DNA of 64,000 nucleotides, taken from Mycetocola_B reblochoni (lineage in GTDB: Bacteria > Actinomycetota > Actinomycetes > Actinomycetales > Microbacteriaceae). The DNA lies in contig NZ_RCUW01000003.1 in the NCBI RefSeq assembly GCF_003667525.1, positions 248,001-312,000 of the forward strand, written 5' to 3'. Both the position numbers and the translations under genes were made by a program. Under the pieces are notes generated by a model. That model saw only the letters and a program-made list of their open reading frames with translations. It did no database searches and was not told where the DNA came from. Shown in pieces: positions 16,441 to 24,259 of this stretch (position 1 is its first letter; every line of letters begins with the position of its first letter).

Positions 16441-17292
16441 GTGCATTCTGACACCCCGCGGATGAACGACACCGCTGCGGAACGCACGCGGGCCGTGCGC
16501 GCGATCGACAGGGCACTCGCGATCCAGCGCCCGGCTGTGATCGCCCACGTAAAACGCCTTCGACGCCACTACCCCGGCGCGACACCCGAACAGCTGTCCC
16601 GCGTGCTCGAACGGCACTTCCTCACCTCGGTGACCGGCAGCGGTGCCGCCGTCGGCGCCGTCGCGATGGTTCCCGGCATCGGAACGGGGATCGCCCTGGC
16701 CGTGTCCACGAGCGAGGCGGTCGTGTATGCGGAGGCGGCGACGCTGTTCGCGCAGTCGATGGCCGAACTGCACGGCATCAGCGTGACCGACCCTGACCGC
16801 GCCAGGGCGCTGGTCCTGGGGCTCGCCCTCGGCCCGGCGATGGACCAGGTGCTGCGAACCGTCATGCCCACTCTCAACGGCGAGCGCACGGACGCCTCCG
16901 TCCGGCAGGGGCCGGGCGTGCACTGGGCAAGCTACCTGCTCTCCGGTCTGCCATCGGCTGCTCTCGGCCCCCTCACCGACCAGCTCCGCTCGCGGGTCCT
17001 CCCCCGGCTCCTCGCCACACAGGGCGGTGGAATCGTCGCGAGGGCGATCCCCTTCGGTGTCGGAGCCGCGATCGGCGGAACCGGCAACCTCGTGACGGGT
17101 CGGCGACTCGTGGCGTCGGCACGGGAGGCGTTCGGGGCGCCGCCCACGACCGTTCCCCTCGCCATCGAGCCCACACCCGGTGAGCCGAGACCGCCCGCGA
17201 GCCGACGTCGCGCTCTGCCCGTGCCGTTGCCGCGGCTTCCTCGCCGCCGGCCTGTCAGCGAATCGGACGACTCGACGAGTCCGGCGGACTGA
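16441..17292 (+). CDS. Hypothetical membrane-associated protein (EcsC-like?)
   Basis: 283 residues, function not recognised. Two glycine-rich hydrophobic stretches are visible, 'SGAAVGAVAMVPGIGTGIAL' (about residues 65-85) and 'IPFGVGAAIGGTGNLV' (about residues 200-216), separated by an amphipathic region. The C-terminal 60 residues are Pro/Arg-rich (PLPRLPRRRPV). The pattern vaguely recalls EcsC-family proteins, but this is a weak resemblance. The GTG at 16441 has GGAGG five bases upstream, better than the ATG at 16462. It follows the nucleotidyltransferase by 85 bases on the same strand and may be co-transcribed. Confidence 0.6.
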   Translation: MHSDTPRMNDTAAERTRAVRAIDRALAIQRPAVIAHVKRLRRHYPGATPEQLSRVLERHFLTSVTGSGAAVGAVAMVPGIGTGIALAVSTSEAVVYAEAATLFAQSMAELHGISVTDPDRARALVLGLALGPAMDQVLRTVMPTLNGERTDASVRQGPGVHWASYLLSGLPSAALGPLTDQLRSRVLPRLLATQGGGIVARAIPFGVGAAIGGTGNLVTGRRLVASAREAFGAPPTTVPLAIEPTPGEPRPPASRRRALPVPLPRLPRRRPVSESDDSTSPAD

Positions 17293-17337
17293 ACCGACGA
17301 GCTCCGCCGCCTCAGACGACCGGGGCCAGAGGCCGAC

Positions 17338-18234
17338 TCAGATGACCGGCGGCCGCCCGGCGGCGGCCATGCGAGCGACCGTGCGCCAGCGAAGGGGGCG
17401 GCGCCCGCCCGGCGCCTCGCGCCAGCCCTCCGCCCAGCCAGCGAACCACGGTCGCAGCACGGCGGGGGTGCGCCACCAACGCAGCAGCTGGATGCCCGTC
17501 CAACTCGCCACGTAGAGGGGGACGAGGACGGCGGGCAGGTTTCGCTTCGCCAGCCAGACACGGTTGCGGGCGTTCATCCGGTAGTAGCTCGCGTGCCGCG
17601 TCGGCTGCACGACGGGGTGGTGAGCGACCAGGTTCCCGTCGTACCAGGCGACCAGCCCCTGGTCCCACACCCGCCACGCGAGCTCGATGCCCTCGTGCGC
17701 GTAGAAGAACGGCTCGGCCCACCCGCCCGCACGGTCGAACACGGGCCGCGGAAGCAGAACGGCCGCCTCCAGGCAGGACATGACGCGGCCGGAGGTCGTC
17801 GCCTCCCCCTTGCGAATCCGAGGAATCCACCGGGACGGCGCCGGCTCGCCCGAGCGCGGGCTCAGCCGGGGCTGCAGCAAACCGATCGAGGGGTCCTCGC
17901 GGATGCGCTCGACCGCCTCGGCCAGGAAGGTGTCCGAGCCGAGCTCCGCATCGTCGTCGAGGAAGAAGACGAACTCCCCGGCGACGGCGTCCGCTCCCCT
18001 GTTCCTCCCGGCGGGGATGCCGAGGTTCTCCGGCAGGCCGACGCCCGTCACCCCGGGGGGCAGCCCCTCGGGCATCCAGCCGTTGCCGACGACCGCCGTC
18101 CTGGTCGTCACGCCGCGCTGCCGGTGGATGCTCGCCAGAGCGGCCGCCAGCTCCACCGGCCGCGTGCCCTGCGTGAGGACGACGACGCCGATGGACGGCA
18201 CGTCCGCCGGCCCGGACCGGGTCAGCTCAGGCAC
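17338..18234 (-). CDS. Family 2 glycosyltransferase
   Basis: 298 residues. It has a GT-A fold with 'GVVVLTQGTRPVELAAALAS' at the nucleotide-sugar site, 'ENLGIPAGRNRGAD' and the DXD motif in 'GEFVFFLDDDAELGSD' (three Asp). The likely acceptor region includes 'AHEGIELAWRVWDQG'. No clear membrane helix is present except a weak C-terminal hydrophobic patch, so it probably acts at the cytoplasmic membrane face. It overlaps the CDP-alcohol phosphotransferase gene by eight bases. It is the third gene of the glycosyltransferase/phosphotransferase operon and probably builds a teichoic-acid-like or glycolipid polymer; donor sugar unknown. Confidence 0.85.
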   Translation of the reverse strand: MPELTRSGPADVPSIGVVVLTQGTRPVELAAALASIHRQRGVTTRTAVVGNGWMPEGLPPGVTGVGLPENLGIPAGRNRGADAVAGEFVFFLDDDAELGSDTFLAEAVERIREDPSIGLLQPRLSPRSGEPAPSRWIPRIRKGEATTSGRVMSCLEAAVLLPRPVFDRAGGWAEPFFYAHEGIELAWRVWDQGLVAWYDGNLVAHHPVVQPTRHASYYRMNARNRVWLAKRNLPAVLVPLYVASWTGIQLLRWWRTPAVLRPWFAGWAEGWREAPGGRRPLRWRTVARMAAAGRPPVI

Positions 18235-19042
18235 GGAGCCTGCTCGAGCTCACGATCGCGACGAAGTGTCCGACGATCGTCACCACGGACAGCCCCAACA
18301 GCCCAAGCAGCGTCGCCCTGGCGGCCACGTCCTGCCCGACGACGAGGCCGAGCACGGCGACGACGAACACGACCATGGTCAGCTCGACCGAGTGGAACAG
18401 CCGCTGGAACGGGAAGAATTTGACGATCCGTCGCGCCACGGCCAGCACGCCGCCGCGCGGGGCCGACTCGCTTTCGGTGTAGTTGAGCTTCGGAGCGCCA
18501 TAGTTGGCCCTCGCGACCCGAACCATGTCGTTGAGCGCCTTGTTGAGCACGATCACCAGGGCAAGCAAGGCTCCGAGCGTCGTCCAGAGGTAGTCCTCGG
18601 GCGCCTCGAACGGGTACGCCGCTGCGCGGATGCCGATCGCCAGCGCGATGAGCGTCTCGGTGCTGTAGTGACCGACCGCGTCGAGGAACGCCCCCGCGGG
18701 GGACGAGGTCCGCCTCCAGCGGGCCACCTCGCCGTCACAGCAGTCGACGAGCATCTGCAGCTGGCCGAGGAGCAGGGCGAGCAGCGCTCCCCAGATGCCG
18801 GGGATCAGCAGCGCCGCAGCGGTCAGCCACCCGGTCAGGATCATCAGCACCGTCACGCCGTTGGCGCTGATGGAGGTCCGAAGCAGCAGCCAGCTGAGAT
18901 ACGGGGAGAGATCGCGCAGGTAGAGCGAGGCCGTCCAGTGCTCGGCATTGCGCCGGCTCCGCACCTCAGGCGGCTGGGTGACAGCCCTCTGCTCGGCGAT
19001 GCTGCGCGGCGGGCGCAGGGGGTCGTGTGTGACGTCACTCAC
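18227..19042 (-). CDS. CDP-alcohol phosphotransferase with variant active site
   Basis: 271 residues, an integral membrane enzyme of the CDP-alcohol phosphatidyltransferase family, which transfers an alcohol phosphate from a CDP-activated donor. The signature reads D100-x2-D103-G104-x2-A107-R108-x8-G117-x3-D121-x3-H125. The family's fourth Asp, the proposed catalytic base, is His here (FLDAVGHY). About six hydrophobic segments follow. The GTG at 19042 overlaps the upstream glycosyltransferase stop as GTGA. Its context suggests a donor made by the nucleotidyltransferase at 15663 and a cell-envelope product. Phosphatidylinositol or PG-phosphate synthesis is less likely because of the glycosyltransferase neighbours. 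Confidence 0.82.
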   Translation of the reverse strand: MSDVTHDPLRPPRSIAEQRAVTQPPEVRSRRNAEHWTASLYLRDLSPYLSWLLLRTSISANGVTVLMILTGWLTAAALLIPGIWGALLALLLGQLQMLVDCCDGEVARWRRTSSPAGAFLDAVGHYSTETLIALAIGIRAAAYPFEAPEDYLWTTLGALLALVIVLNKALNDMVRVARANYGAPKLNYTESESAPRGGVLAVARRIVKFFPFQRLFHSVELTMVVFVVAVLGLVVGQDVAARATLLGLLGLSVVTIVGHFVAIVSSSRLRA

Positions 19043-20109
19043 GGGCGTGTGGGTTCCCTCCCGTTACGGAGCGCGGAGATGCCGCGCGCCAGGGAGACGT
19101 ATCCCAGCAGGAACCCGATCCCCCAACAGACATGGATGGTTGGCAGCACGATGAGCAGCCACGCGCGCTCGCGCACGCCGCCGCCGTTCGGGACGACCAG
19201 CGCCGCGACGACGACGAATGCCGCGTACACGCCGGGCACGGCCCAGGCCCAGTGCAGCACGGCGGGTGCCTCGGGGCCCCAGACGCTCCCCCACACGCCG
19301 AGAACCACACCGGCGATCACGGAAACCACCATCGCGGGCGGGACCGCGTAGCGAAGCCCCCTCCGACTCGGGAACGCCCTGCTCAGCTCGCCGCGCCACA
19401 GACCGGTGAACAGGAACTGGCGCGCCAGGCGGCCCAGGCTCGGACGGGGACGGTAGGTGACCCGCAGCTCCGGCGTGAACCAGACGACCTCACCGGCGTC
19501 CCTGAGGCGCTTGTTAAGCTCCCAGTCCTGACCGCGCTTGATGCGCTCGTCGAACATGCCCGCCGCGACAAGCGGGGCGCGGCGGAAGACGCCGAGGTAC
19601 ACGGTGTCCGCGGGCCCCTCCTCGCCGCCGACGTGGTGGGGCGTGCCGCCGAGGCCGACCCTGCTGCCGTAGGCGGTCGCGACGGCGCTCTCGAACCGGG
19701 TCGTGCCCTGGGCGTCCATGATGCCGCCGACGTTCGCCGCGCCCGTGCGCCTGATCGTCTCCACGGCGATGCGCGTGTACTCACGAGGGAGGACGGAGTG
19801 GGCGTCGACCCGCACGACGATCGGGTGCGTGGTCGCGGCGATGGCGATGTTGAGTCCCGCGGGCGTGGAACCGACGGGGTTCTCGATCACGCGGATCCTG
19901 GCGTCGCGCTCGGCCATCGCGTTGACGAGGTCAGTGGTGCCGTCGATGCTCGGGCCGACGGCGATCGCCACGTCGATCGGGCCGTCGAAGTCCTGCGCGA
20001 GCAGGCTGTCGACGGCGGCCTCGACGTGCGTCACGTCGTTCAGGACGGGCATGACGTAGGAGACGCCGATGGCCTCGATCCCGCCGTCGGCGTCCAGAGT
20101 TCCTGTCAT
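19039..20109 (-). CDS. Membrane glycosyltransferase family 2 (ExoA-like)
   Basis: About 356 residues. An N-terminal GT-A domain has 'VSYVMPVLNDVTHVEAAVDSLLAQ' in overlapping parts (VSYVMPVLND, AAVDSLLAQDFDG), 'DARIRVIENPVGSTPAGLN' and a DxD-like 'VVRVDAHSVLP'. The acceptor/base region is 'RIKRGQDWELNKRLRDAG' (QDWELN matches the ED/QxWE type motif). Four C-terminal hydrophobic helices anchor it. It resembles ExoA/succinoglycan-type transferases. ATG 20109 has GGGAG upstream. First gene of a three-gene operon with the CDP-alcohol phosphotransferase and the second glycosyltransferase. Confidence 0.86.
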   Translation of the reverse strand: MTGTLDADGGIEAIGVSYVMPVLNDVTHVEAAVDSLLAQDFDGPIDVAIAVGPSIDGTTDLVNAMAERDARIRVIENPVGSTPAGLNIAIAATTHPIVVRVDAHSVLPREYTRIAVETIRRTGAANVGGIMDAQGTTRFESAVATAYGSRVGLGGTPHHVGGEEGPADTVYLGVFRRAPLVAAGMFDERIKRGQDWELNKRLRDAGEVVWFTPELRVTYRPRPSLGRLARQFLFTGLWRGELSRAFPSRRGLRYAVPPAMVVSVIAGVVLGVWGSVWGPEAPAVLHWAWAVPGVYAAFVVVAALVVPNGGGVRERAWLLIVLPTIHVCWGIGFLLGYVSLARGISALRNGREPTRP

Positions 20110-20177
20110 AGCTCCCGCTCGTTCTCGTCCATCGAGAATGCTATCAGTGCCCCTGTGCCCTGCCGCAGCCACGACGA

Positions 20178-20205
20178 CGGGGCGGAAGCCCCAGCTTCCG
20201 CCCCG
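20178..20205 (-). terminator. Hairpin terminator downstream of the HtrA-like gene
   Basis: An 11-bp perfect stem (CGGGGCGGAAG with its complement) around a six-base loop lies 22 bases after the protease stop. There is no U-tract, as is usual in high-GC actinobacteria. Confidence 0.7.
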
Positions 20206-20226
20206 TGCGAGTTGTGCCGGCCGGGC

Positions 20227-21990
20227 TCAGAGATCCAGCTCGCCGAGGGTGACGTCGGCGGTACCCTCCGAACCGTTGCGCACGTAGGTGACCGAGGCCT
20301 CGGCGCCCGCGGCGAGTGCCCTCACCTGCGCGGTGAGGTCGGTGCCGTTGCTGATCGGGTGGCCGTTGAAGGCGGTGATGACGTCTCCCCCGCGCAGACC
20401 GCCCTTCTCGGCTGCGCCGCCGGAGGTGACCTCCTGCAGCTCGGCTCCGACCGTCGTGCTGGTCGAGGAGTTGGCCGCGTCGCTCACCGTCGCGCCGAGC
20501 AGGCCGTGGGTGGCCGCGCCGTCCGCGATGATCTCGTCGGCGACCCGCTTGGCGACATTCGCCTGGATGGCGAAGCCCACGCCGATGCTTCCGCTCGAGG
20601 ACTCCGACTCGGACGAGGAGCTGCCCGCGCTGGCGATCGCGACGTTCACGCCGATCAGCTCACCGTCGCTGTTCACCAGCGCACCACCGGAGTTGCCCGG
20701 GTTGATGGCCGCGTCCGTCTGGACGACCGCGAGCGAAATGGTCTGGCTCGCCGACTGGGTCTGCTGCTCCTGACCGGGAAGGTTGAAGCCCCAGCCGTCG
20801 AAGGGGCTTTCGCCCTCGCTGCCGTCGCCCGAGTCGGAGTCCTGGTCGCTCGACGAGTCGGGGACGGCGGACGAGGCGACCGTGATCGAGCGGTTGATCG
20901 CACTGACGATGCCGTCGGTGACCGTGCCGGCCAGCCCGAGCGGGGCGCCGATCGCGACGGCCGTGTCCCCGACGTTGAGCTTGTCGGAGTCGGCGAAGGT
21001 CATCGGCGTGAGGCCGCTGGCGTCCTCGAGCTTGACAACGGCGAGGTCGTAGACAGGGTCGGTGCCGACGATGCTCGCGTTGTAGATCTTGCCGTCGGCG
21101 GCCGTCACACGGATCGTCGGGTCGGAGAGCTGACCGTCGAGCGTGACGACATGGTTGTTGGTGAGGATGTAGCCGTCCTCGCTGAGGACGATGCCCGAGC
21201 CGCTTCCGCCGCTGCTGGAGCCGGAGCTCGTGCTCCCGCCCTGCACCGAGAGGGTGACGACCGACGGAGAGGCGACGGCGGCGATCGCGGTGGCCCTGGT
21301 CACGTTGTCGGTGTCGTTGACCGTGAGGTTCTGCGTCTGCACGGACGACCCGGATCCCCCGGACGCCGTCGCCCCGCCGATGAGGGCGCTCACGCCCGCT
21401 CCGGCACCACCGCCGACGAGCGCGCCGATGGCCAGGCCCGCCAGGAGCAGTCGCCCCTTGCCGCTGCGCTTCGTGGTGGTCGTGGTCGTGGTGTCCGCCG
21501 CGGCATCGCTGGCGTACGGCGACGGGGCCGGCTCTCCGTACGCGCCGGCGTGGGCCGGGGCCGCGTGCGTGTTGTACGGTGCGCCCACGGCGGGGTGCGC
21601 CGCGGGGGGAACCGGAGCGGTCGGCTGCTCGGACGCACCCGACGCGACGGGGACGGTCGGCTGGTGGTCCGACGACCCGGAGGGGGTTTCTGCCGGGGTG
21701 CCCACGGCGTCGGCCGCTGCGTTCGCGTCGGCTGCGTTCGCACCCGTGACGGAGACCGGGGACGCGTCGGCTGCCGCTGAGGCCGAGCCGGACGGGGACG
21801 CCTCGTCGCGGCGGACGGCGTCGCTGTTCGTCCCCTGCTGGGCGGCGTCGATCGAGTCGGGGGTTCCGCCAGAGGGCGCCGGGGCCGCAGAATCGGCCTC
21901 GGGGGCCCGGCTCGTTCCCTCGCCCGGCGTGGTGGAGCCGTTCTGCGGGTCCGGCTCGGTTCCCTCGGGCTGCTGCGGTGTGGTGGTCAT
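20227..21990 (-). CDS. htrA: HtrA/PepD-type membrane serine protease with PDZ domain
   Basis: 587 residues. Residues 1-175 are cytoplasmic, disordered and Ala/Pro/Thr-rich; a single helix lies at ~180-206; a trypsin-like protease domain is at ~225-480 with H280 (TNNHVV), D315 (VYDLAVVK) and S434 (GNSGGALV); a C-terminal PDZ spans ~495-585. It should degrade or chaperone misfolded envelope proteins outside the membrane. The protease domain contains an acidic Ser/Asp/Glu insert (~378-396) that could regulate access. ATG 21990 has AAGGAG upstream. A direct repeat of CTATGTC with an 11-base period lies about 65 bases upstream of the start and may be a response-regulator site. Confidence 0.92.
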   Translation of the reverse strand: MTTTPQQPEGTEPDPQNGSTTPGEGTSRAPEADSAAPAPSGGTPDSIDAAQQGTNSDAVRRDEASPSGSASAAADASPVSVTGANAADANAAADAVGTPAETPSGSSDHQPTVPVASGASEQPTAPVPPAAHPAVGAPYNTHAAPAHAGAYGEPAPSPYASDAAADTTTTTTTKRSGKGRLLLAGLAIGALVGGGAGAGVSALIGGATASGGSGSSVQTQNLTVNDTDNVTRATAIAAVASPSVVTLSVQGGSTSSGSSSGGSGSGIVLSEDGYILTNNHVVTLDGQLSDPTIRVTAADGKIYNASIVGTDPVYDLAVVKLEDASGLTPMTFADSDKLNVGDTAVAIGAPLGLAGTVTDGIVSAINRSITVASSAVPDSSSDQDSDSGDGSEGESPFDGWGFNLPGQEQQTQSASQTISLAVVQTDAAINPGNSGGALVNSDGELIGVNVAIASAGSSSSESESSSGSIGVGFAIQANVAKRVADEIIADGAATHGLLGATVSDAANSSTSTTVGAELQEVTSGGAAEKGGLRGGDVITAFNGHPISNGTDLTAQVRALAAGAEASVTYVRNGSEGTADVTLGELDL

Positions 21991-22053
21991 CGTGTGCTCC
22001 TTCCAAGCAGTCATCACTCTGCTCAGCGATCCTGGACTTTGCCCTGCCGAAAT

Positions 22054-22071
22054 CTATGTCACAGCTATGTC
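22054..22071. promoter_or_regulatory. Direct repeat upstream of htrA, possible response-regulator site
   Basis: CTATGTC occurs at 22054-22060 and 22065-22071, exactly 11 bases apart. OmpR-family response regulators such as MtrA/MprA bind tandem repeats with this period, and mycobacterial pepD is controlled by MprAB. The site lies in an AT-richer stretch within 85 bases of the htrA start. No binding evidence is available from sequence alone. Confidence 0.4.
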
Positions 22072-22179
22072 TTGAACTCCATTGTCCCCCAGTCCCCTCG
22101 CCTTCCCGACACGCGCACCCCCAATGACCCGACATGACGCCCGTCGTCGCGCCGCCGCGGGGCAGCAGGCGGCCCGCGC

Positions 22180-22185
22180 TAGGGT
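22180..22185 (+). promoter_or_regulatory. Candidate -10 element of the aminotransferase gene
   Basis: TAGGGT at this position would give a leader of about 27 bases that includes the GAGAGG ribosome-binding site before ATG 22219. Confidence 0.4.
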
Positions 22186-22218
22186 TGTCGCACCCGTCCC
22201 CGTCGTCGAGAGGCACCC

Positions 22219-23433
22219 ATGGAACTGACCGGAGCGTGGCACCGGACTGCGGAGGGCGCGGGACTCGCGCCGCACGGCGAGGGTTACGCCCCGTCGATCT
22301 TCGCGCGCATGTCGGGACTCGCGGCGACGACCGGAGCGGTGAACCTCGGGCAGGGGTTCCCTGACGAGGACGGTCCGGCCGAGGTCCTCGCCGAGGCCGC
22401 TGCCGCGATCACCCGTGGCGAGAACCAGTACCCGCCCGGCAGGGGCACACGGCAGCTGCGCGAGGCGATCGCTACGCACCGGCTGCGCTTCACCGGCGAG
22501 CTGGTGGACCCCGACACGGAGGTCCTCGTCACCGCGGGCGCGACGGAGGCCCTCGCCGCGTCGCTCCTCGCCCTCGTCGGCCCGGGCGACGAGGTGGTCA
22601 CCTGGGAGCCGTCCTACGACGCCTACGGCGCGCTCATCGCCCTGGCGGGCGGCCGTCAGGTCACCGTGCCGCTCGGATCCGCCGAGTTCGGACTCGACCT
22701 CGACCGGCTGCGGGCGGCGGTCAGCGACCGGACCAGGGTCATCATCGTCAACGACCCGCACAACCCGACCGGCACCCTGCTCGACGACGCGGCGAGGGCC
22801 GAGATCGTCCGGCTGGCCGAGAAGCACGACGTCATCCTGCTCACCGACGAGGTATACGAGCACCTCGTCTTCGACGGACGTGACCACACCTCGATCTCCA
22901 CGGTGCCCGGAGCGCGCGAGCGCACGATCACGGTGTCCTCCGCGGGCAAGACCTTCAACACGACGGGGTGGAAGATCGGGTGGGCGATCGCGCCGGCCGC
23001 GCTGCTCGACGCGGTGCTGACCGTCAAGCAGTTCCTCACCTACGTCAACGGCTCGCCGTTCCAGCCGGCCATCGCCGTCGGGCTCGGTCTGCCGGACCGG
23101 GTGTTCGCCGACGCGGCCGCCCGGCTGCAGAGCCGCAGGGACCTTCTGGTCACGGGGCTGCGCGAGGCGGGGTTCGCCGTGACCCCGCCGGCCGCAGGCT
23201 ACTTCGCCATCGCGGACGCCGCACCCCTGGGGTACCGGGACGCCGAGGCGCTCTGCGACGAGCTGCCGCGCCTGGCCGGCGTCGTGGGAATCCCCGTCAC
23301 CGCGTTCGTGGGCCGGGAGAACCGCGCGCCGTACCGGAGCCTCATCCGCTTCGCGTTCTGCAAGCGGCCCGAGGTGATCGAGGCGGCCGTCGACGGGCTG
23401 ACCCGGCTCCCTCCTGGCCCGGACGGACGCTAG
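22219..23433 (+). CDS. PLP-dependent aminotransferase, glutamine/kynurenine/methionine (GTK/YbdL) type
   Basis: 404 residues, fold type I class I/II aminotransferase. The motif 'AVNLGQGFPDEDGP' is characteristic of the kynurenine aminotransferase/glutamine transaminase K/YbdL group. 'NDPHNPTG', 'LLTDEVYEHLVFDG' and the PLP-lysine in 'SSAGKTFNTTGWKIGW' are all present, as is the C-terminal Arg region (PYRSLIRFAF). It converges with a nitrilase-family gene, sharing a CTAG at the stops. That pairing suggests a glutamine transaminase/omega-amidase couple. N-succinyl-DAP aminotransferase (DapC) is an alternative annotation seen for relatives. SD GAGAGG precedes ATG 22219. Confidence 0.85.
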   Translation: MELTGAWHRTAEGAGLAPHGEGYAPSIFARMSGLAATTGAVNLGQGFPDEDGPAEVLAEAAAAITRGENQYPPGRGTRQLREAIATHRLRFTGELVDPDTEVLVTAGATEALAASLLALVGPGDEVVTWEPSYDAYGALIALAGGRQVTVPLGSAEFGLDLDRLRAAVSDRTRVIIVNDPHNPTGTLLDDAARAEIVRLAEKHDVILLTDEVYEHLVFDGRDHTSISTVPGARERTITVSSAGKTFNTTGWKIGWAIAPAALLDAVLTVKQFLTYVNGSPFQPAIAVGLGLPDRVFADAAARLQSRRDLLVTGLREAGFAVTPPAAGYFAIADAAPLGYRDAEALCDELPRLAGVVGIPVTAFVGRENRAPYRSLIRFAFCKRPEVIEAAVDGLTRLPPGPDGR

Positions 23434-24239
23434 ACGACGACGCGATAGCGCCGGGACCCCAGCGCCGGGTTGACCGCGCGCACGCGCGCGAGCTCGTCGG
23501 GTTCGACGACGCCGGAGACGACCGCCTCCGCGGCTCCGGCACCGGCCAGGAGCACGCCGTCGGGACCGTACAGGGCGCTGAGGCCCACGCCGTGCGGCGC
23601 CGGGTGATCGGCGGCGAGCACGTAGGCCGTGTTCTCGATCGCCCGCGCGGCGAGCAGCGTCGACCAGTGGGACTCCTTCGCCGGGCCGGGGACCCACTGG
23701 GCCGGCACAACGAGCAGTTCGGCGCCCGCGTCGATGAGCACCCTGCTCGACTCGGGGAAGCGCAGATCGTAGCAGGTCTGCAGCCCCACGACGATGCCGG
23801 AGACGGAGAACACCGCAGGGGCGCCCGGCTCGCCGGGGCGGACGAAGCGGGACTCGGCGGCACCGAAGGCGTCATAGAGGTGCACCTTGCGGTACACGGC
23901 GCCGATCGAGCCGTCGGCGGCGATCCCGACGAGGGTGTTGGCGAAGCGCTCGCCCCCCTCGACGCTCTCGACCAGGCCGAGCACGACCGCGACCCCCTCG
24001 GCTGCCGCGACCGAGCGGACCTCGTCGAGGAACGGCCCGTCGAGCGGCTGCGCCGCCGCGACGGCCGCCGCCGAGGGTGCACCGTCGAACACGCTCGTGT
24101 ACTCGGGGAACACGAGCAGCTGCACACCGTCCGCGGCGGCGGACGCGACCGTGTGGCGCACCGCCGCCGCGTTGCGGGCCGCGTCCGGGCCGGGGGCGAA
24201 CTGGACGGCGGCGACGCGGAGCGGGGAGGTGTCGGTCAT
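23430..24239 (-). CDS. Carbon-nitrogen hydrolase, Nit2/omega-amidase-like
   Basis: 269 residues. This is a nitrilase-superfamily amidase with the Glu-Lys-Cys triad in 'LLVFPEYTSVF', 'VYRKVHLYDAFG' and 'GLQTCYDLRFPE'. Branch 10 Nit/omega-amidases hydrolyse alpha-ketoglutaramate or alpha-ketosuccinamate, the products of glutamine or asparagine transamination; the neighbouring aminotransferase fits that. ATG 24239 has a leaderless -10 (TAGGCT ending at -7), which decides against the GTG two codons upstream. The stop lies in the shared CTAG with the aminotransferase. Substrate is an inference from context. Confidence 0.85.
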   Translation of the reverse strand: MTDTSPLRVAAVQFAPGPDAARNAAAVRHTVASAAADGVQLLVFPEYTSVFDGAPSAAAVAAAQPLDGPFLDEVRSVAAAEGVAVVLGLVESVEGGERFANTLVGIAADGSIGAVYRKVHLYDAFGAAESRFVRPGEPGAPAVFSVSGIVVGLQTCYDLRFPESSRVLIDAGAELLVVPAQWVPGPAKESHWSTLLAARAIENTAYVLAADHPAPHGVGLSALYGPDGVLLAGAGAAEAVVSGVVEPDELARVRAVNPALGSRRYRVVV

Positions 24240-24245
24240 GCGCAC

Positions 24246-24251
24246 AGCCTA
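24246..24251 (-). promoter_or_regulatory. Leaderless -10 element of the carbon-nitrogen hydrolase gene
   Basis: Minus-strand TAGGCT ends at -7 from ATG 24239, with no Shine-Dalgarno. Confidence 0.6.
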
Positions 24252-24259
24252 CGCGCGGG

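Noticed and set aside
19132..21780. An 882-codon plus-strand open frame opposite the ExoA-like and htrA genes
   Set aside because: Its translation is dominated by Arg, Gly, Asp and Ala with no domain, and it lies antisense to two clear genes. High GC at third positions opens long antisense frames.
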